DNA of 64,000 nucleotides from positions 39,069,172-39,133,171 of the forward strand of contig NC_058339.1 of assembly GCF_905475395.1 (NCBI RefSeq), read 5' to 3'. How positions within the stretch are numbered: position 1 is the first letter of the stretch; each line of letters opens with the position of its first letter. Of this stretch, positions 1 to 12,938 are shown one piece after another. The notes below the pieces were generated by a model that saw nothing but the letters and a program-made list of their open reading frames with translations, did no database searches and was not told the DNA's origin. This DNA is from Chrysoperla carnea (taxonomy: Eukaryota > Arthropoda > Insecta > Neuroptera > Chrysopidae). Position numbers and translations under genes: made by a program.

Positions 1-801
1 TTAGTCAATTTTGCGTGAAACAATCATTTGAAAAAGTCGCCACTTCACTTAAACTATATCTAGTCACTATGTTCGCGAAAGTCACTATCCTGGAAGTTTT
101 AGAACGTTTCTCAGAAATACTATAACTTAACCTTTCGTCTTGTTTTGGTCAACTGTACCATGTCAGAGACTGTACTGAAGTAATTGAATCGTTTAAAATG
201 AGTGATGGTAGACAACGACTAAGCGGGTATCAGTACTCTTAATTAAGAAAAGGGAAAGAAGAGAAATTGAAAAAAGATGTTGATTCATCGAGAAAAATCA
301 ACGACTTTTTAAAATCGTCAACAAAAGAGGTGAATTATCGGATGAATTCACCGTCCCCGTTCAAGGTTGCACCAGGTGTATCCGATAATTGATATCGCTG
401 TTAGAATGTTTACTTGCACTGCAGTAGCAAATTGTACTACAGAACGTTCATTTTTATGCTTGAAACGTATCAAAACTTATTCGCGTTCCACGATGAAAGA
501 GAACAGACTAAATTCTTTGGCTATAATGTGTATTGAAGTTGAAACTTTGCTACAAGTTGATCTGAACAAAATCATCGATACATTTGCTGTTGAAAAAGCC
601 CGGCGTAAAAATTTACATTGAAATAATTGAAAAATGAATTGTTTTTTTGTTTTGTAAACCTTACTTATGATTAAAAATTTATTTCATTTATTACATTAAA
701 TATTTTTCAATTTCCAAATAAATAAAACAGACTTTTGTTTATAAAAAAAGGCGGCACTTTGATGCCTGCCTATGGGCGGCAAATACGTAAATCCGCCCCT
801 G
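1..801 (+). mobile_element. hAT transposon remnant, copy 1 (left end outside the window)
   Basis: This is the right part of a deleted hAT-superfamily DNA transposon. Base 1 corresponds to about base 109 of the related complete copy at 16159-16892, so some 108 bases of the left end are missing from the window. The right end carries the terminal inverted repeat, ending in ATCCGCCCCTG. An open stretch at 367-621 (84 codons) encodes only the C-terminal hAT dimerisation region of the transposase, with the family motif ERSF followed by LKRIKTY and RSTM. The catalytic domain is absent, so the element cannot move by itself. The candidate target-site duplication after the end is GGTATTCT; its partner lies outside the window. 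Confidence 0.9.
367..621 (+). pseudogene. hAT transposase C-terminal dimerisation fragment
   Basis: An 84-codon open frame inside hAT copy 1. It contains ERSFLCLKRIKTYSRSTM, typical of the hAT C-terminal dimerisation region in ZMYM1-like transposases. No RNase H-like catalytic core or zinc finger lies upstream in the window. The matching frame in copy 2 (about 16534-16761) has diverged and shifted. It is read as a decayed transposon coding piece, not a host gene. Confidence 0.8.
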
Positions 802-1400
802 GGTATTCTTGTTTTAAAACTTCGTGCTTTTTATTTTGAGCCCTAAAATGTGCTTTCAAACAAAAATAGGAATCTAAGAAAAATCATCCTTGAAAATGGC
901 ACCCCTAAATGCGAATTTTTGTTTTGTCCACCTAATTGAAAGTTATGGCACAATTAAAAACTTTGATATCACCAACCAGATGCAAACTGTCAATTTTGCC
1001 ATAACTTTCAATTAGAGGGTAAACGTATTTTAGTGCGAGAAACCTTTCTAGACTAACCAATTAAATTTTATCCAATTTCTTTACATGGTGTTGTAGTAAC
1101 TAGTAAGAACTTATTTAGGTACTCGATTCTTGGATTACTAAGTATCAAATTCTTTGGCATGGAAGACTTATTCTCAACTCTAAAGGTTAGATTTGTGAAG
1201 TTACGTTTAATACTTTTAATTACAGGATTCGAAAAAGCTGATGATTTAAATAGGAAATCAAATTAAGTGATCTCAAAATTAATTTGTTAAGGTCTACAAT
1301 AATGATGTCGTTGAATATTTCTTTCGCACTTTTAGATTTATCAATTGCAGTAAATTTTCATTAAAATAATGGGGCTTACCAATAATAAAAACCTAATATC
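802..1400. other. Intergenic, downstream of Marf, with a 19-bp inverted repeat
   Basis: No gene is visible. Bases 932-950 and 997-1015 are a perfect 19-bp inverted repeat (CTAATTGAAAGTTATGGCA and its complement) with a 46-base spacer, probably a worn foldback element. The rest is AT-rich and includes the presumed 3' UTR of Marf just below 1401. Confidence 0.6.
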
Positions 1401-1642
1401 TTAATGTTGTGAACGTAAATACGCATCTTCAAATAAATCTAATTCATTGGATAAATAATTTGCTTTATTTCGTAAAACTTTTGCACTACCAGCAGCTTCT
1501 TCTAATGACCGTATTTCAATTTCAAGGTCTTTTAAACGAACATCCATTTCACCGGTTGCTTCATCAACTAAATGACATAATCGTGCGAATGTACTCGATA
1601 ACTCTCTAAAAAAAATTGTTACAAATTATAATTTTATAAAAG

Positions 1643-1679
<37 letters not shown>

Positions 1680-4600
1680 TTTTTAATGAAAATTAAAATA
1701 ATACAAACTGTTGAACTTGATGACTACAATTCGCTGATGTTAAATCGACGATTAATCGTAATTTTTTCGTTGCATGTTGCACATATTGTCGTTTAAATTG
1801 TTTTTCTTTTGCTTTGTTTGTCCATGTAAGTCGTTCATATAAATATAAAGCTCCATAAACGGCACCAGTAACAGCAATTACTCTCCAGCCAACAGTTTTA
1901 AACATCTACAAAAATTATAATCGTTTATAAATTAAATAATTTTGTTTTACAAATAAACATTATACAAATATTAATCCAGAGCCTCAGACACTTCTTTCAG
2001 TTATGAAAAAAGTAATTTGACTTGGAGTGGGCCATTTTCGACCTTCTCATTTAGCGCAGCTCACACGGTGCGACTGTTTTAAAATTAAAGTTGCAAAAAA
2101 ATTTTACTTTATAGTCAATTTGCAACCAGAATAATATTTCGTTCTAAATAACTTCGGGCAATCAATTTTTGCTTAAGTTTCGACCTCTGATGCTGCTTAA
2201 TTTGGGTAATTTTTAGATTGGTGAATTATAATAATTAAAATAGAATGCGCTATTGTGATCTTTTTAGAATCTAATATATAATGTCCCGAAGGAATACAAT
2301 TTTTTTTAGGAAAAGTCACTCTCCAGACACCTAACTTTATCAGATGCCAAAAACTGCGTAGATCCTCTTTCCTTTATTTTTTGTGAAAGAAGAACAAAAC
2401 AAACAGCTATTAATATTAAATATATGAAAAGATCAACTTACAAAACCAGCTAGAAGTAATCCACCGATGGTACCTTGTGAACCCATTGACGCTAATGCCA
2501 CACGAGAAAGGAATGACCAATCATCAGCATTTATTGAACCTATTAAACTGCTATTCGTTGAGGATGTATTAAATTCATAATCAGTAGGAGACATAGGAAT
2601 AGATGTATTTGGATTATAATTATATGGACGATTATTTAAATAATTAAGTTGTTTTTTAGATTTTTTATTGCTGCCAACAAATCTCTGTATTAATGCCATA
2701 ATACCCCAAGAAAATTTAAATTCTAAATCTTCATGAAAATCAGCACATAAATTGTCACAATTTAATCGATATAATATTTCGAATGGTTCACGTCTAGGTA
2801 ATACTGTAATCATAACACGACGTTTTTCTTCGGGTAACAATTTTTCCATACGATCATACATTTCACGTTGACTGCTTTCGATATTTAATGCAAGCGCTGT
2901 TGATAAACGAGCCCGTAAATTTGAGCCTAAACCATTTTCAACATGTAAGTGTAATTCTTTTTTGTAAACATTTAAAACTAATGGCTCAGTATGAAATGGT
3001 AAACTAAATTCATCCACTAAAGATGATAAACGTCGTATTTCTTCGCTTAATGCAGTTGAAACACGTTGCTCAACATCTTCGACCATATGTCGTATTTTAT
3101 CTTTCATTTCATGTGTAACTAATATTAATTGTTGTTCAGTGTAATTTAATTTATCGTGAACTTGTTTTTTATCACTTAATTTGTCTTCTTTCATACGTTG
3201 TGCAGATTCATATATTTTATCCAAAATTGAACGAATTTCTCTATAACAATAAAAAAAAAATTAAGACACTTAGAATATTAACAGTTTATACATTAATAAA
3301 CTACATATAATGAAATGCGTGCCACTGTTTTTGGTTACTATTGATATATTTTCAAGTAGCATTTCCTTCAAAAGCTGACGTTTTTGGAAAAAATGTTTTA
3401 AACAAAATTTGTTAGTTTTTTTATAATGCTCAACTTTCTAATTTGAAGTATTATTCTATCTTCTATTGTTAAGGATCTGAGTTAACTATTAAAAGATCCA
3501 GAAGACGCACATCAAATCTGACGCTAGAATATGATGTCCCACGATAGTTTTTCGACTCTCGGCAGTTTTTTTCTTCAATCGTCAAAAGTTGTCACCCCGG
3601 AACTCTGAATTATGCTAAAGCGCTATTTTGTACATGATTATTTACATAAGAGTACTTCTGATTCTTATTTACAGAATATTGTTCTCAGGATATTTCATAA
3701 AATACTGATAATAGAATTATTACTAAATAAGCCTGCATCTAGCTCTATAAACGTATTAACAAAATAGTACTATACAATAAATACGTACGAAGCAATGTGT
3801 TTTCCACGTTGTGAATGTTGTTCAAATTTAGTTTTGACCGCACTTTTTGAAATACACTCTTCAAATTTTCGTTCGAAATCTTGAAATTCAAAATATCGTG
3901 TTTGAAATCCTTCAACCAATGGTGTATGTGATCCTTGCCCTTGTTCTTGAAGTCGAGCTTGTAATGCTTCTTTAGCCGAAATGAAAAATATACGATCTTC
4001 TGCTTCTTTTGCTGTATACACTTTTAGTTCTCGAACTAAAAAGTCAATAGCTCGTTCTTGATGTTGTCTACGGACCTATAATTTTTTTTTTAAAATTAAT
4101 TATATAATATTAATTAAAATTTAAGGAAATTTTGTTAAATAGCTTTAAGGCGTATTAGACACATGAATCAGTCAAAAGCAACAGTAATTTATTCGAAAAG
4201 AAAACCAATTTACTTTGTTTGGAAAATTATACACAGAACCTCAACCAGGTTATATATAAAATTGGAAATAGGACCAATAATGGTAAAGACGACACAATTT
4301 TAATCATTTTACTGGTGATAAACAAAAAATAACTTACCTCTTCCTGTTCATTTGCCAGCTGCTTTAAATTGACAAAACAAAGCAAATTTAGCAAACTACT
4401 TGCTTCGAAAAAAAATGTTTATTGGATTTCAAAATAAAATAAATACTTACCTGATCTAAGTATTCAGGTTCAGACGCAGATGCATCCCATCGATTATTTA
4501 GAATAAATATATTGGGTTTCGATAATTTTGTTGATACTTTATGAAAGAAATTTTTTTCCTACAATTATCACAAATTTTTGTAAATAATTTTATTCCGAAA

Positions 4601-6169
4601 ATTTAGAAAATAACTTAAACTTACAGTAACCATTAAAGTTGATTCAGCATTAGCAACTAAAACGAAAACATCAGCATCTAAACAATGCTTATCAATCCAT
4701 TCATCAAGATTTGGTGTAACGTCAACTCCTGGCGAATCAACAAACACAACATCATCTCGTAACAATAAACACTTATCTCTGGGCCAATAAACTCGAACTA
4801 ATTCACTTTCATTTAGCTTTTCTTTACAAAGTGCGTGAGCAAGTTGACCTACAGACTGGAAATTAAAATAGTTTAAGTTCGATAATTCTTTTAAATAGCA
4901 ATATTACTATATCATGTACAGTATCGTTAAAAAATAGAGGGCCCTAAATGAATTTTATTTTTCAGTTCAGAGCTAAATAGTTATTGGACCCAACCATGCG
5001 TTGTTAATATGCCTTTTTAAAAACAAAAAATCTTTCAGTTTTTTCAAGAATATTTTGCTTGATATAAACTCTCGAAAACGTTTATTATTACCAATTTATA
5101 AAATTTAACTCAAACTTTCACAGATTAATCATATTTTAAATATGTCAAATTTTCTATAACAAATATGTAGATACACTCGGTAAAATACGATTTGGCAGTA
5201 TATACACTGGCATAGGACTTAAATAACCAAGGCATTTAAACATTAGTAATACGCCTAAATAATTATTATAATCCTCGTACCTTAACATTTTGTTTTTCTG
5301 TGTTATCCTCTGTAACTAAATATGCTTCTTGTGTATCGGATCCTTCCACTTGAAGAAAACAATTTGTTGTATGTCCAATGCCTGATGGTAATATTTTGTC
5401 ACGTAACATAGCATTAATGACAGTACTTTTACCATTGCTTGTTCGTCCAAAAAATGCTACTTTCATGTGATCCCGAGTTAATACATCACGAATACCTTTC
5501 ACTTTTAACATGAAAGCTTCTACATCTTTTATACTATCTTGTTCAACAATAATTTTTTTATCCTCCAGTGCTAAAATAAGTCCAATTATGTAAATACAAA
5601 AATATAGTAAAATAGATATAATACGAAAATGGGGAGAGGGGTAGTTGTTCAAAAACTCTAAGTCTGTTTAAGGTAAACTTAGTGAGTAACTTAATATTAA
5701 AGCAATGGTGCCCGTCAGCGTTTTAAGTCATTGATAGATTACATCCTTCAAGATTTTTTTTACATGACTTAATTATACAAATTTTTTGAAATATTATTAT
5801 CATTTACTTCATATATCTTTAGTCTGTGGGCCCAACAAAGCTATAATTATTAATAATCGATTCGATTGATATCGTCAGTGATCGTGAACGTTCAGTTTCG
5901 CCATCGGCTGGCATCTGGCAAAAACGAATATACTATTGAAAACAAAATAAAAAACAAAACTTACCATGCATATACGCAACTGTATCTTTAACATAATCTT
6001 CAATATCCACAAAAACATCATTAATTTTCTTTTTCGCTTTTACGAATATCTGTAATGGTGATGCATCATGTGAATTGCGTAACGATGGTATAACATTTGG
6101 CATCGGAGGTCGATTATGAGGCCCATCACCCGACATCAACGATAATGTCCGATTTATGTATGCAGCCAT
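1401..6169 (-). CDS. Marf: Mitofusin (mitochondrial assembly regulatory factor)
   Basis: Dynamin-like GTPase of the mitochondrial outer membrane that tethers and fuses mitochondria. Coding exons on the minus strand: 6169-5965, 5570-5281, 4855-4625, 4558-4451, 4075-3789, 3240-2442, 1905-1709 and 1605-1401. All junctions are GT-AG and phases agree, giving 2322 nt (773 aa). Visible motifs: G1 GRTSNGKST (about residues 110-118), G3 DSPG (about 205-208) and G4-region NNRWD (about 263-267). A paired membrane anchor lies around residues 625-665, ending in [11 protein letters not shown]. The C-terminal heptad region starts after [11 protein letters not shown]. Length and order match insect Marf (about 800 aa). 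The start is the first methionine of exon 1 (MAAYINRTL), as in the fly protein. The stop is TAA at 1401-1403. The gene is divergent from CNPPD1. Confidence 0.97.
1646..1683. repeat. (TA)n run followed by a T run
   Basis: A TA dinucleotide tract of about 26 bases followed by a T run of about 14, in the last Marf intron (1606-1708). On the gene strand this is an A tract followed by a TA tract. Confidence 0.95.
4338..4361 (-). CDS. Marf: Candidate 24-nt microexon of Marf
   Basis: In the intron between exons 4558-4451 and 4075-3789, the minus strand reads a T-rich tract, AAG acceptor, 24 bases, then a consensus GTAAGT donor. The segment encodes QLANEQEE and starts and ends in phase 0, matching its neighbours, so inclusion would add 8 residues directly after the NNRWD region without a frameshift. 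The acceptor is a NAGNAG (AAGCAG), so a 7-residue version (LANEQEE) is also possible. I know of no equivalent in fly Marf. It could be a regulated microexon or chance. Confidence 0.45.
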
Positions 6170-9100
6170 AGAAATAGTTTTAGTTCGATATGATTCTTAG
6201 TACATGTAAACTAATTAATTATACGTGAACTAAAGCAACACCAAGAAAACGTGCAGCATGCGGTATTTTAAAACTGAAACAAACAAAAAATAAACATAAA
6301 TTGTATTATTTACAAAACTATCTACTACGAAAAAATAAAAAATAAAATTTTTAAATATGAATCTACGTGAATGGTGTTTGAAAAAAGTAAAAAATTTGTA
6401 AGCACAATAGGGATTTGTGGATTTATATGAAAAGTAAACATTGAAATAATTACGTATTTTATCGGTGATGTATCTCACAAATTACACCGAATTTCTTTAA
6501 AATGAATTTGTCGAAAAAAAAGAAATCGAAAAATTTTCCCGCCCAATATATCACTAATGAGATAGGGTTCCGTTAATAATTACTTAGAATTTTGAAAATA
6601 GTTTGTTGATTAATATTTGGATTTGATTGAAATTCTTATAATAATCAAAGTTTTAAGAAATCAATTTTAAGGAGTATTTTACAGTTATGATTTTTTTTTT
6701 TTTTTGTAATTGTAAGTCTAATTTTTATCTTACCCTTTTTGCCCCCTTTAAAATTTACAAAGATATTTAATTTCAAGTATTTTAGACGTTTCTGTATATG
6801 TATATTGAAATTACGAAGGAAAAAGGGTCAGATGATAAATTCTAGTAAAATTTATTTTCTACAATTTGGTTACACAAATTTCATTTTTCTTATAAGCACT
6901 ATTGATCATACTAATATGAAATGATAAATTCTCAAAATTAATAACGTTAATTAATTAAACCCTATCTAGTTAATCAGACATCGAAAGTTTTCGGCTTATT
7001 TTGACTTGACAAATAATTCTTCAGGGACTCGGCATAACTTATGAATCATCCTGTATTTCAATATAGAAAGAGTTGATCGTAAAAATAATTAACAAAATAA
7101 TCTAAGAGTTGATCATAAAAATAATTAACTGTGATTTATCAAAATGATTCAAAAATTGATCAGGCATGATGTCATTTTTTACGCCGTCGCCTTTTTTATT
7201 ACTATTTAAATTTTTCTATGTATTACTTAGTTCCTAAAAATTTTTAATTTCTGATAAAACGAAGATTAATTTGGAAGCGTTACAAGATCTTCAGAATGCC
7301 TACGATTGTACTCAGACCATATCTGTCTTATAGTACTACAAGTACGTTCCTGCCTCAATCAAGTTTGACCTTTTTTAAAAATTAAAATATACTCTTTAAG
7401 TAACAGCTTGCATTTCGCAACTTCCGGGTGCCTATTAATACTTGTAACCGGCAGCATAGTGCCATTTCTAGCAACCTCACCGGCATCACAATTTTCTGGA
7501 ACAGGTTTACATTCATTTTTACACTTTATCAGGTTTACATTCCAGTAAATAGGTAATCAATAAAAGGAGCTGGATAACTTTAGCTGCTTTTCGTCTACAT
7601 TGATCATGAAAAGGGAAAGTGTTAACTTAAGAATAGTTTATCAGCTTGAAAGCAATTCAAGCAGTTTATCGGCTTTGAAACGAGGCAGGTATAGGAGCAT
7701 CACCACGCTGACAATTGAATGGAAGACAGATGTTACTCAGGCCATGCTACTAAATAAAAATAGGGACGGAGTTCTTCACGTTGATTTATATTCTAAAAAT
7801 TTTAAAATTTGTATGTATAAGATATTGGGACTCATATTTTTACTCGTATAACGGTTCAAAAATGTATATGAACGTGCATATTACGAATAAAATAATTTTT
7901 TCAATTCTTTGAACCGCTATATCACGAAAATAGCAGCACTTATGAAAAAAGGTGCAGAGACACATTTTGTAGCAAATTGAATGATCTACAATTTTTGTCT
8001 GAACTATTTTTGCTGGTCAACTCACCGTTTTACTGAAAAACGCGAAAAATATATTTTTGCAAACTTAGCAAACGTAGCTCTATGGGAATTTTTGTAACCT
8101 TCAAAGTGTAATTTGACTGGATAAATAATGAAACAACCAGTATAGAACACCGATATTGATTAATTACAAACCTTTACTCAATAAGAACCTTTGTAAAATA
8201 CATCCAAAACTACTTTCATTTGTGTTCTAACATTAAAAAAAAGTAGTTTTTATCAACTTTCTACCTGTAATTTCTTTTATAAAGACAAATATAGACTTGC
8301 ATTGCAATGTACTTACAAATATTTGAGTAACGTCAAATATCAGAAAATTGCGTCTTTTCTCCTCTAATTGTTACTAAAGACGTTTATACGATTTATAAGG
8401 GAACTTTACTACCCTAAAATAATACGGTTCAGTATAAGCTGAATTTGGTACATACATTTTAGCAAAATATACAAAAATAAAAATAGTGCGTGCAAACTAA
8501 GATAATTTCAAATAAAAAATGGCATGCAAGGATACTAAAATTGCTAATTTGGGTTATGTATTATTTTCAAGACCTGATTTCGAGGCATTGTACAAAATTT
8601 GTTTGGTCGTACAGCATTTAAGTCTAACCTTAATAATTTAAATGTTTCACACTCTCTTATCTCAAAAATCTACACCTAAAATTAATACAATGAGTAAATT
8701 ATTACCTGTAAATATGTATAAATAAATGAAAAAATAAAATACACGAACACTAAAGTATAAATAAATTATATTTACACGAAAAAAGTATTTTGAAATGTAT
8801 ATAAAAATCTTACTTGTCGATTATTAGTCAAAATGTTTTAAAATATCAAGCAATCTGTTGTACCAATAATTATAAATGTCAAATTGGAAATTTATAAATA
8901 CGCCATTTTTTCTACGAAACTGACAGTATTTGATATAATGACATTTTTAAGTATCTATTTTTATTTTTATGTATATATTTATTTTAATTTATTACGTAAG
9001 GCACTTTTATACACCCATGTGACTTTAATCTTTACAGCTTTTTGGTCAACCATTTCATCATTTTACTGACTTGATTCACCAACAATTGTATTTGTTATCC

Positions 9101-9928
9101 TATTTCACACACAAAGATTTACTATAGTTTTATCTCTTTCGAAAAAAAATAATCTTAATTGTTAAAAAAACCGTAAAATGATGATCGAAAAATAAAGTTT
9201 TCTTTTAAATTTAATGGAGGTTTTATCCTTAAAAAAGTACAAACCATACCATTATTAGGCAAACCGGAAAGCCGATAAAGAAATAAAGTTTCCACTCTTG
9301 CAAACTTTCACAGTTAATGGAACTTTTGTATAAAATGTAATAATATGAAAACTAAAACTACAATGAAGACATTGAGATTTTTGTGTTTAATTTCTATTTT
9401 TAGTTGACAATTTGATTACAAGAATTTCTCAAAGAGTATGGGGATATAGATGGATAAGTTTGTAGTTTATTACCCTATCCTCACAAACAGTTTAAATTAA
9501 TCGTCGATCAAATTCAATTTTTACTATTAAAGTAAATACGAATTTCTAGTAGATAAATATCCCTCATCTAACGCAACCAATCAGGCCAACCCGAGTTAAC
9601 TCAGGCCCTGTTAGATTACACCAACCTCAGTTGGAAATTGATTTATGATTCCATTTTGTTAATGTTTACCAAATATTATAAATTTTGTGTTTTGACCTTT
9701 CAGTAAATCACTTATGTATACGACCCAGTTTTGCTCAAAAAGGCAGAGTCCATAAATATAGATATTACAACAATTCTGAACAGCTTATGATTTTTGAGAA
9801 ATCATTTAAAATGGATTCAAGAGTGTCCAAAATTTCTGTTGAAATAGAAATTTTTTCGAGACTTTTATACATCTGTATTTACTTTTGCTCCTCTATTACT
9901 CTATACAAGGAATTTAAAAGGGAACAAG
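6170..9928. other. Divergent intergenic region between Marf and CNPPD1
   Basis: No convincing coding sequence. It should hold the Marf promoter and 5' UTR just above 6169. Visible structure: a 36-bp tandem duplication at 7069-7131 (unit begins AGAGTTGATC), and a hairpin with CGGTTCAAA at 7852-7860 and its complement at 7908-7916. The remaining bases are AT-rich without recognisable elements. Short open frames here (for example 7600-7851, 9685-9942) have no recognisable domains. Confidence 0.6.
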
Positions 9929-10346
9929 TGAAAAACAATTGACTGAATGTAAACAGTGATGTTTACGAAAAAATGTTTCAAACAAAAGTTGTCTATTTTT
10001 TGATAAGGATCATTTTTTACATTTAAACTTTTGTTCTATCTCTAACGGTTTACAAGATGTGTCCTATGGACCCATAGGTCAAGATCCGATTGACCTATAT
10101 TGCTCATTTACGAAGTCAACCTCACTTTTTACGTCCTGAGTACGCTGTAAAAATTTCAGCTTGATATCTTTTTTCGTTTTTGAGTTATCGTGCCCACAGA
10201 CGGACGGACAACCGGAAATGGACTAATTAGGTGATTTTATAAACACCTAAACCAAAATTTTGTTGGTGTAGCATCAATATTTTTAAGCGTTACAAACTTG
10301 GGACTAAACTTAGTATACCTTGCATATTACATATATGCATGGTATA
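9929..10346 (+). repeat. Interspersed repeat family R1, copy A
   Basis: One of six related segments in this window (the others start near 41650, 43270, 45881, 46932 and 53650). The shared order is: ACAAGTGAAAA..CAATTGACTGA, TTTCAAACAAAAGTTGT, TTTAAACTTTTGTTCTATC, a block reading AAAATTTCAGCTTGATAT, GGACAACCGGAAAT, and a terminal part ending TTACAAACTTGG..ACTTAGTATACCTT and GGTATAAA. No coding capacity. The superfamily is not identified. Confidence 0.8.
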
Positions 10347-10683
10347 AAGATATTACGCCACATCAAGAATCGATGGCGTGGTATTTAATTAACATTTGTT
10401 GAATCAAAATAGTGAAAAAGAATTTTAAATTTGTAGGTTAAAATTTTGATGAACAAATCACGGAGTAGTTGCGCGTAGAGAATAGTACTGCGCATAATAA
10501 ATATTTTTAAGCTAATGGAACAAACCTATGTTTAATGACATCATTTCTTGAGTTGAGGTGATCTCATTTTAGCAGTTATTTTTTCTATGGTCGCGTTACA
10601 TCTGTGATGAAGGGAAAATATTTTTAAAAATTTTTAGTATAAAAAAAACAAAATATAATATTATAATTTGTTGAAAAATTTAT

Positions 10684-10744
10684 ATATGATATAAATGGCT
10701 ATATCAAATATATCATATCGTTGTTTGGAACCGAAACGACGTCA
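10684..10744 (+). promoter_or_regulatory. Possible CNPPD1 proximal promoter elements
   Basis: Upstream of the CNPPD1 ATG there is a 10-bp inverted repeat (ATATGATATA at 10684-10693 and its complement at 10709-10718), then a CRE-like GACGTCA at 10738-10744, about 50 bases before the start codon. The position suggests promoter function but nothing in the sequence proves it; the transcription start is unknown. Confidence 0.3.
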
Positions 10745-10792
10745 TAAGGTATAAATCTATTGTATTTTCTTATTACGACTTTTGTTGATAAG

Positions 10793-12938
10793 ATGAATTT
10801 TTTATCTCAGACTGTAGGCGATCATGAAAAATTTTTGGAACGTATACGAAAAACTTTATACTATGGAAAATTACCCGTTACTGACCGTTTAAGTTTGCCT
10901 GTCACTGGTAAGTTATAATATGAATTTTTTGGTTTGTGGTTACATTAATACGTGGCTTCCTTTCTTATTAGAATATGCATCGGAAATATTTTCTGAAATT
11001 CAATACGGACGATCATTGAAAAGATTGCATTGTGATGTAGCTGCAACGATTTCCCGAAATACTTGCATTTCTCCATGTTCATTGGTCTTGGCATTAATGT
11101 ATTTGGATCGTTTAAAAGTTCGAAATCCAGAATATTTGTCTAGAGTTGCTCCATCCGATTTGTTTTTGGTTTCTTTGGTAAGTTTAATTCATTAATTTTA
11201 TATTTGATATTAGCAGTTGATTGGCATGCATGTATGACTTTCAAATCACATTTAATTGAAAAAATAGGTCAAGTGAAAGTCGAATACCTACACCCATAAA
11301 TTATATTTAAGATTTTTTCCTTAAATGGACGAATTTCCATGAGAGGAAATTTTAAAAGTTTTCATAATGCATCTACAAAATTATTATGCAGAGGTAATTA
11401 GGACAACTCTTAAAATATGCGGAAACGTTATATTATTTTGCAACGAAATTTCTTTTATAAAAAGATACCCATTAAAAGCTAAAATTTGAGACCAGAACGG
11501 ATTTCATAGAATCCGAGAAAAAAAAAGGCAAAATACAGAACATTTTCGCGATAAAATCGTGCTTACTCAAGTTTCGAACGACTCTATAATTAATTTTTTT
11601 ATAAGAAATTGTTGCATTTTTTTTTCGCAACTTTTCGATTTTTTGAAACAACTTTCTACACTCCGATTTTTACAAAGTATGTTTTCTTAAAACTACTATT
11701 TTTCTCCTAATTATCTCGTTAAAAAATCAGATAGGACAACTACTTTAAATTGTAAACTCTTTTCCTTATACTAATGTGAATCCTTATACTAATTTTCCTT
11801 ATAGAATGTGAATAGAAAATTGTTACAATTAAGGCAATTATACATTTTTCAGATGGTTTCCAGTAAATTTTTGAACGACGACGGTGAAGATTCTGAAGTA
11901 TTTACCGACGAATGGGCTGCTTCTGCGGGTATTACCGTTCCAGAACTTATTCAAATGGAAAAAGAATTCCTGAACGCAATTGTATGTCTTTTTCAAAATT
12001 TGAATTTTCTAATTTTTGAAATTAGGAAAATTTTAATATATTTTCTTATTCTCTTCTAGCAATGGGAAGTATTTGCGAACGAAAAAACGTTTTGGTCACG
12101 ACTGAAAGACTTAGAACATCAAGTAGCATTACGACAAGGAAATCAACGTGGTGGATGGTTTACTTACACCGATCTACAATATTTATTAAATGATATTGAA
12201 ATTTATAATTTAGTTCAATATTTGTTGACAATTACGACTGTTATTATGGCAAGTTATGCGGCCAGTGTTCTAACAATTGTTGGATCAATGTTATTAGCAA
12301 GTCATGTACCTGGCACATCGTTACACAAAGCACAATCACCGAATAAAATTGCACAAATAGAGACTGTATTATGTGTAGATAATAATTGTGACGAAACGCT
12401 TGACAATGAATTAATTACTGAATCAATTGTTAATTCAACACTAGAATTGAATGAATCGACAGAAATATATAATCATAGTGAGATTCATAAAATAAAACCG
12501 GGTCAAAAACTTGATCCAATAAATGTTCTGACCACAAGTTTAATACTTGCATCCATTCATCATAAAGAAATCCTTGATTGTGATGTAAATAAGACGACAT
12601 ACGAACATGAGAATAGTACTGAGGTCACTTGGGATTGGTGGTCTAATGATTTAATGAATTGGCTCTATGAGAAATCTGCGATTTTAGATAATAATGTGGA
12701 ATTGGCTGAAATCGATTATCTAAAACGATTTGATTATGGAAAACGCTTAGATATGACTATTGCGAATTCGAAATTGTTAAGTTTAGAAGATCAAGTACAT
12801 AAAGCAACAACAGTACGAATTCAAGATCAATTAGAAAATTCTTGGCATAAAGAATGGACCGATACGATTTTGGTGAAATACTTTAAGTCGTATAGTAAAT
12901 TTATAACACCTCCAACATCACCACTGATTAGTTTTTAA
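10793..12938 (+). CDS. CNPPD1: CNPPD1: cyclin-Pas1/PHO80 domain protein
   Basis: Four exons: 10793-10907, 10972-11177, 11853-11981 and 12060-12938. All introns are GT-AG and the join gives 1329 nt (442 aa; human CNPPD1 is about 410). The cyclin-like region spans about residues 20-150, with family stretches RIRKTLYYG, ISPCSLVLALMYLDRL, RNPEYLSRVAPSDLFLVS, FNDEW-like FTDEWAAS and GGWFTYTDL. A hydrophobic helix at about residues 205-232 is the expected membrane segment. The C-terminal 200 residues are polar and poorly conserved. The molecular function of this family is not well known; the fold suggests binding to a kinase-like partner. The start was chosen because it begins the first in-frame exon with a GTAAGT donor and matches the family N-terminus. 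AATAAA signals lie about 110 bases after the stop. Confidence 0.93.

Noticed and set aside
10920-11195. Independent 91-aa gene starting at 10920
   Set aside because: The first part is intron; the exon of CNPPD1 begins at 10972 after TTCTTATTAG and is in frame with exon 1.
12222-12938. Independent 238-aa membrane protein
   Set aside because: It is the 3' part of the last CNPPD1 exon, which begins at 12060.
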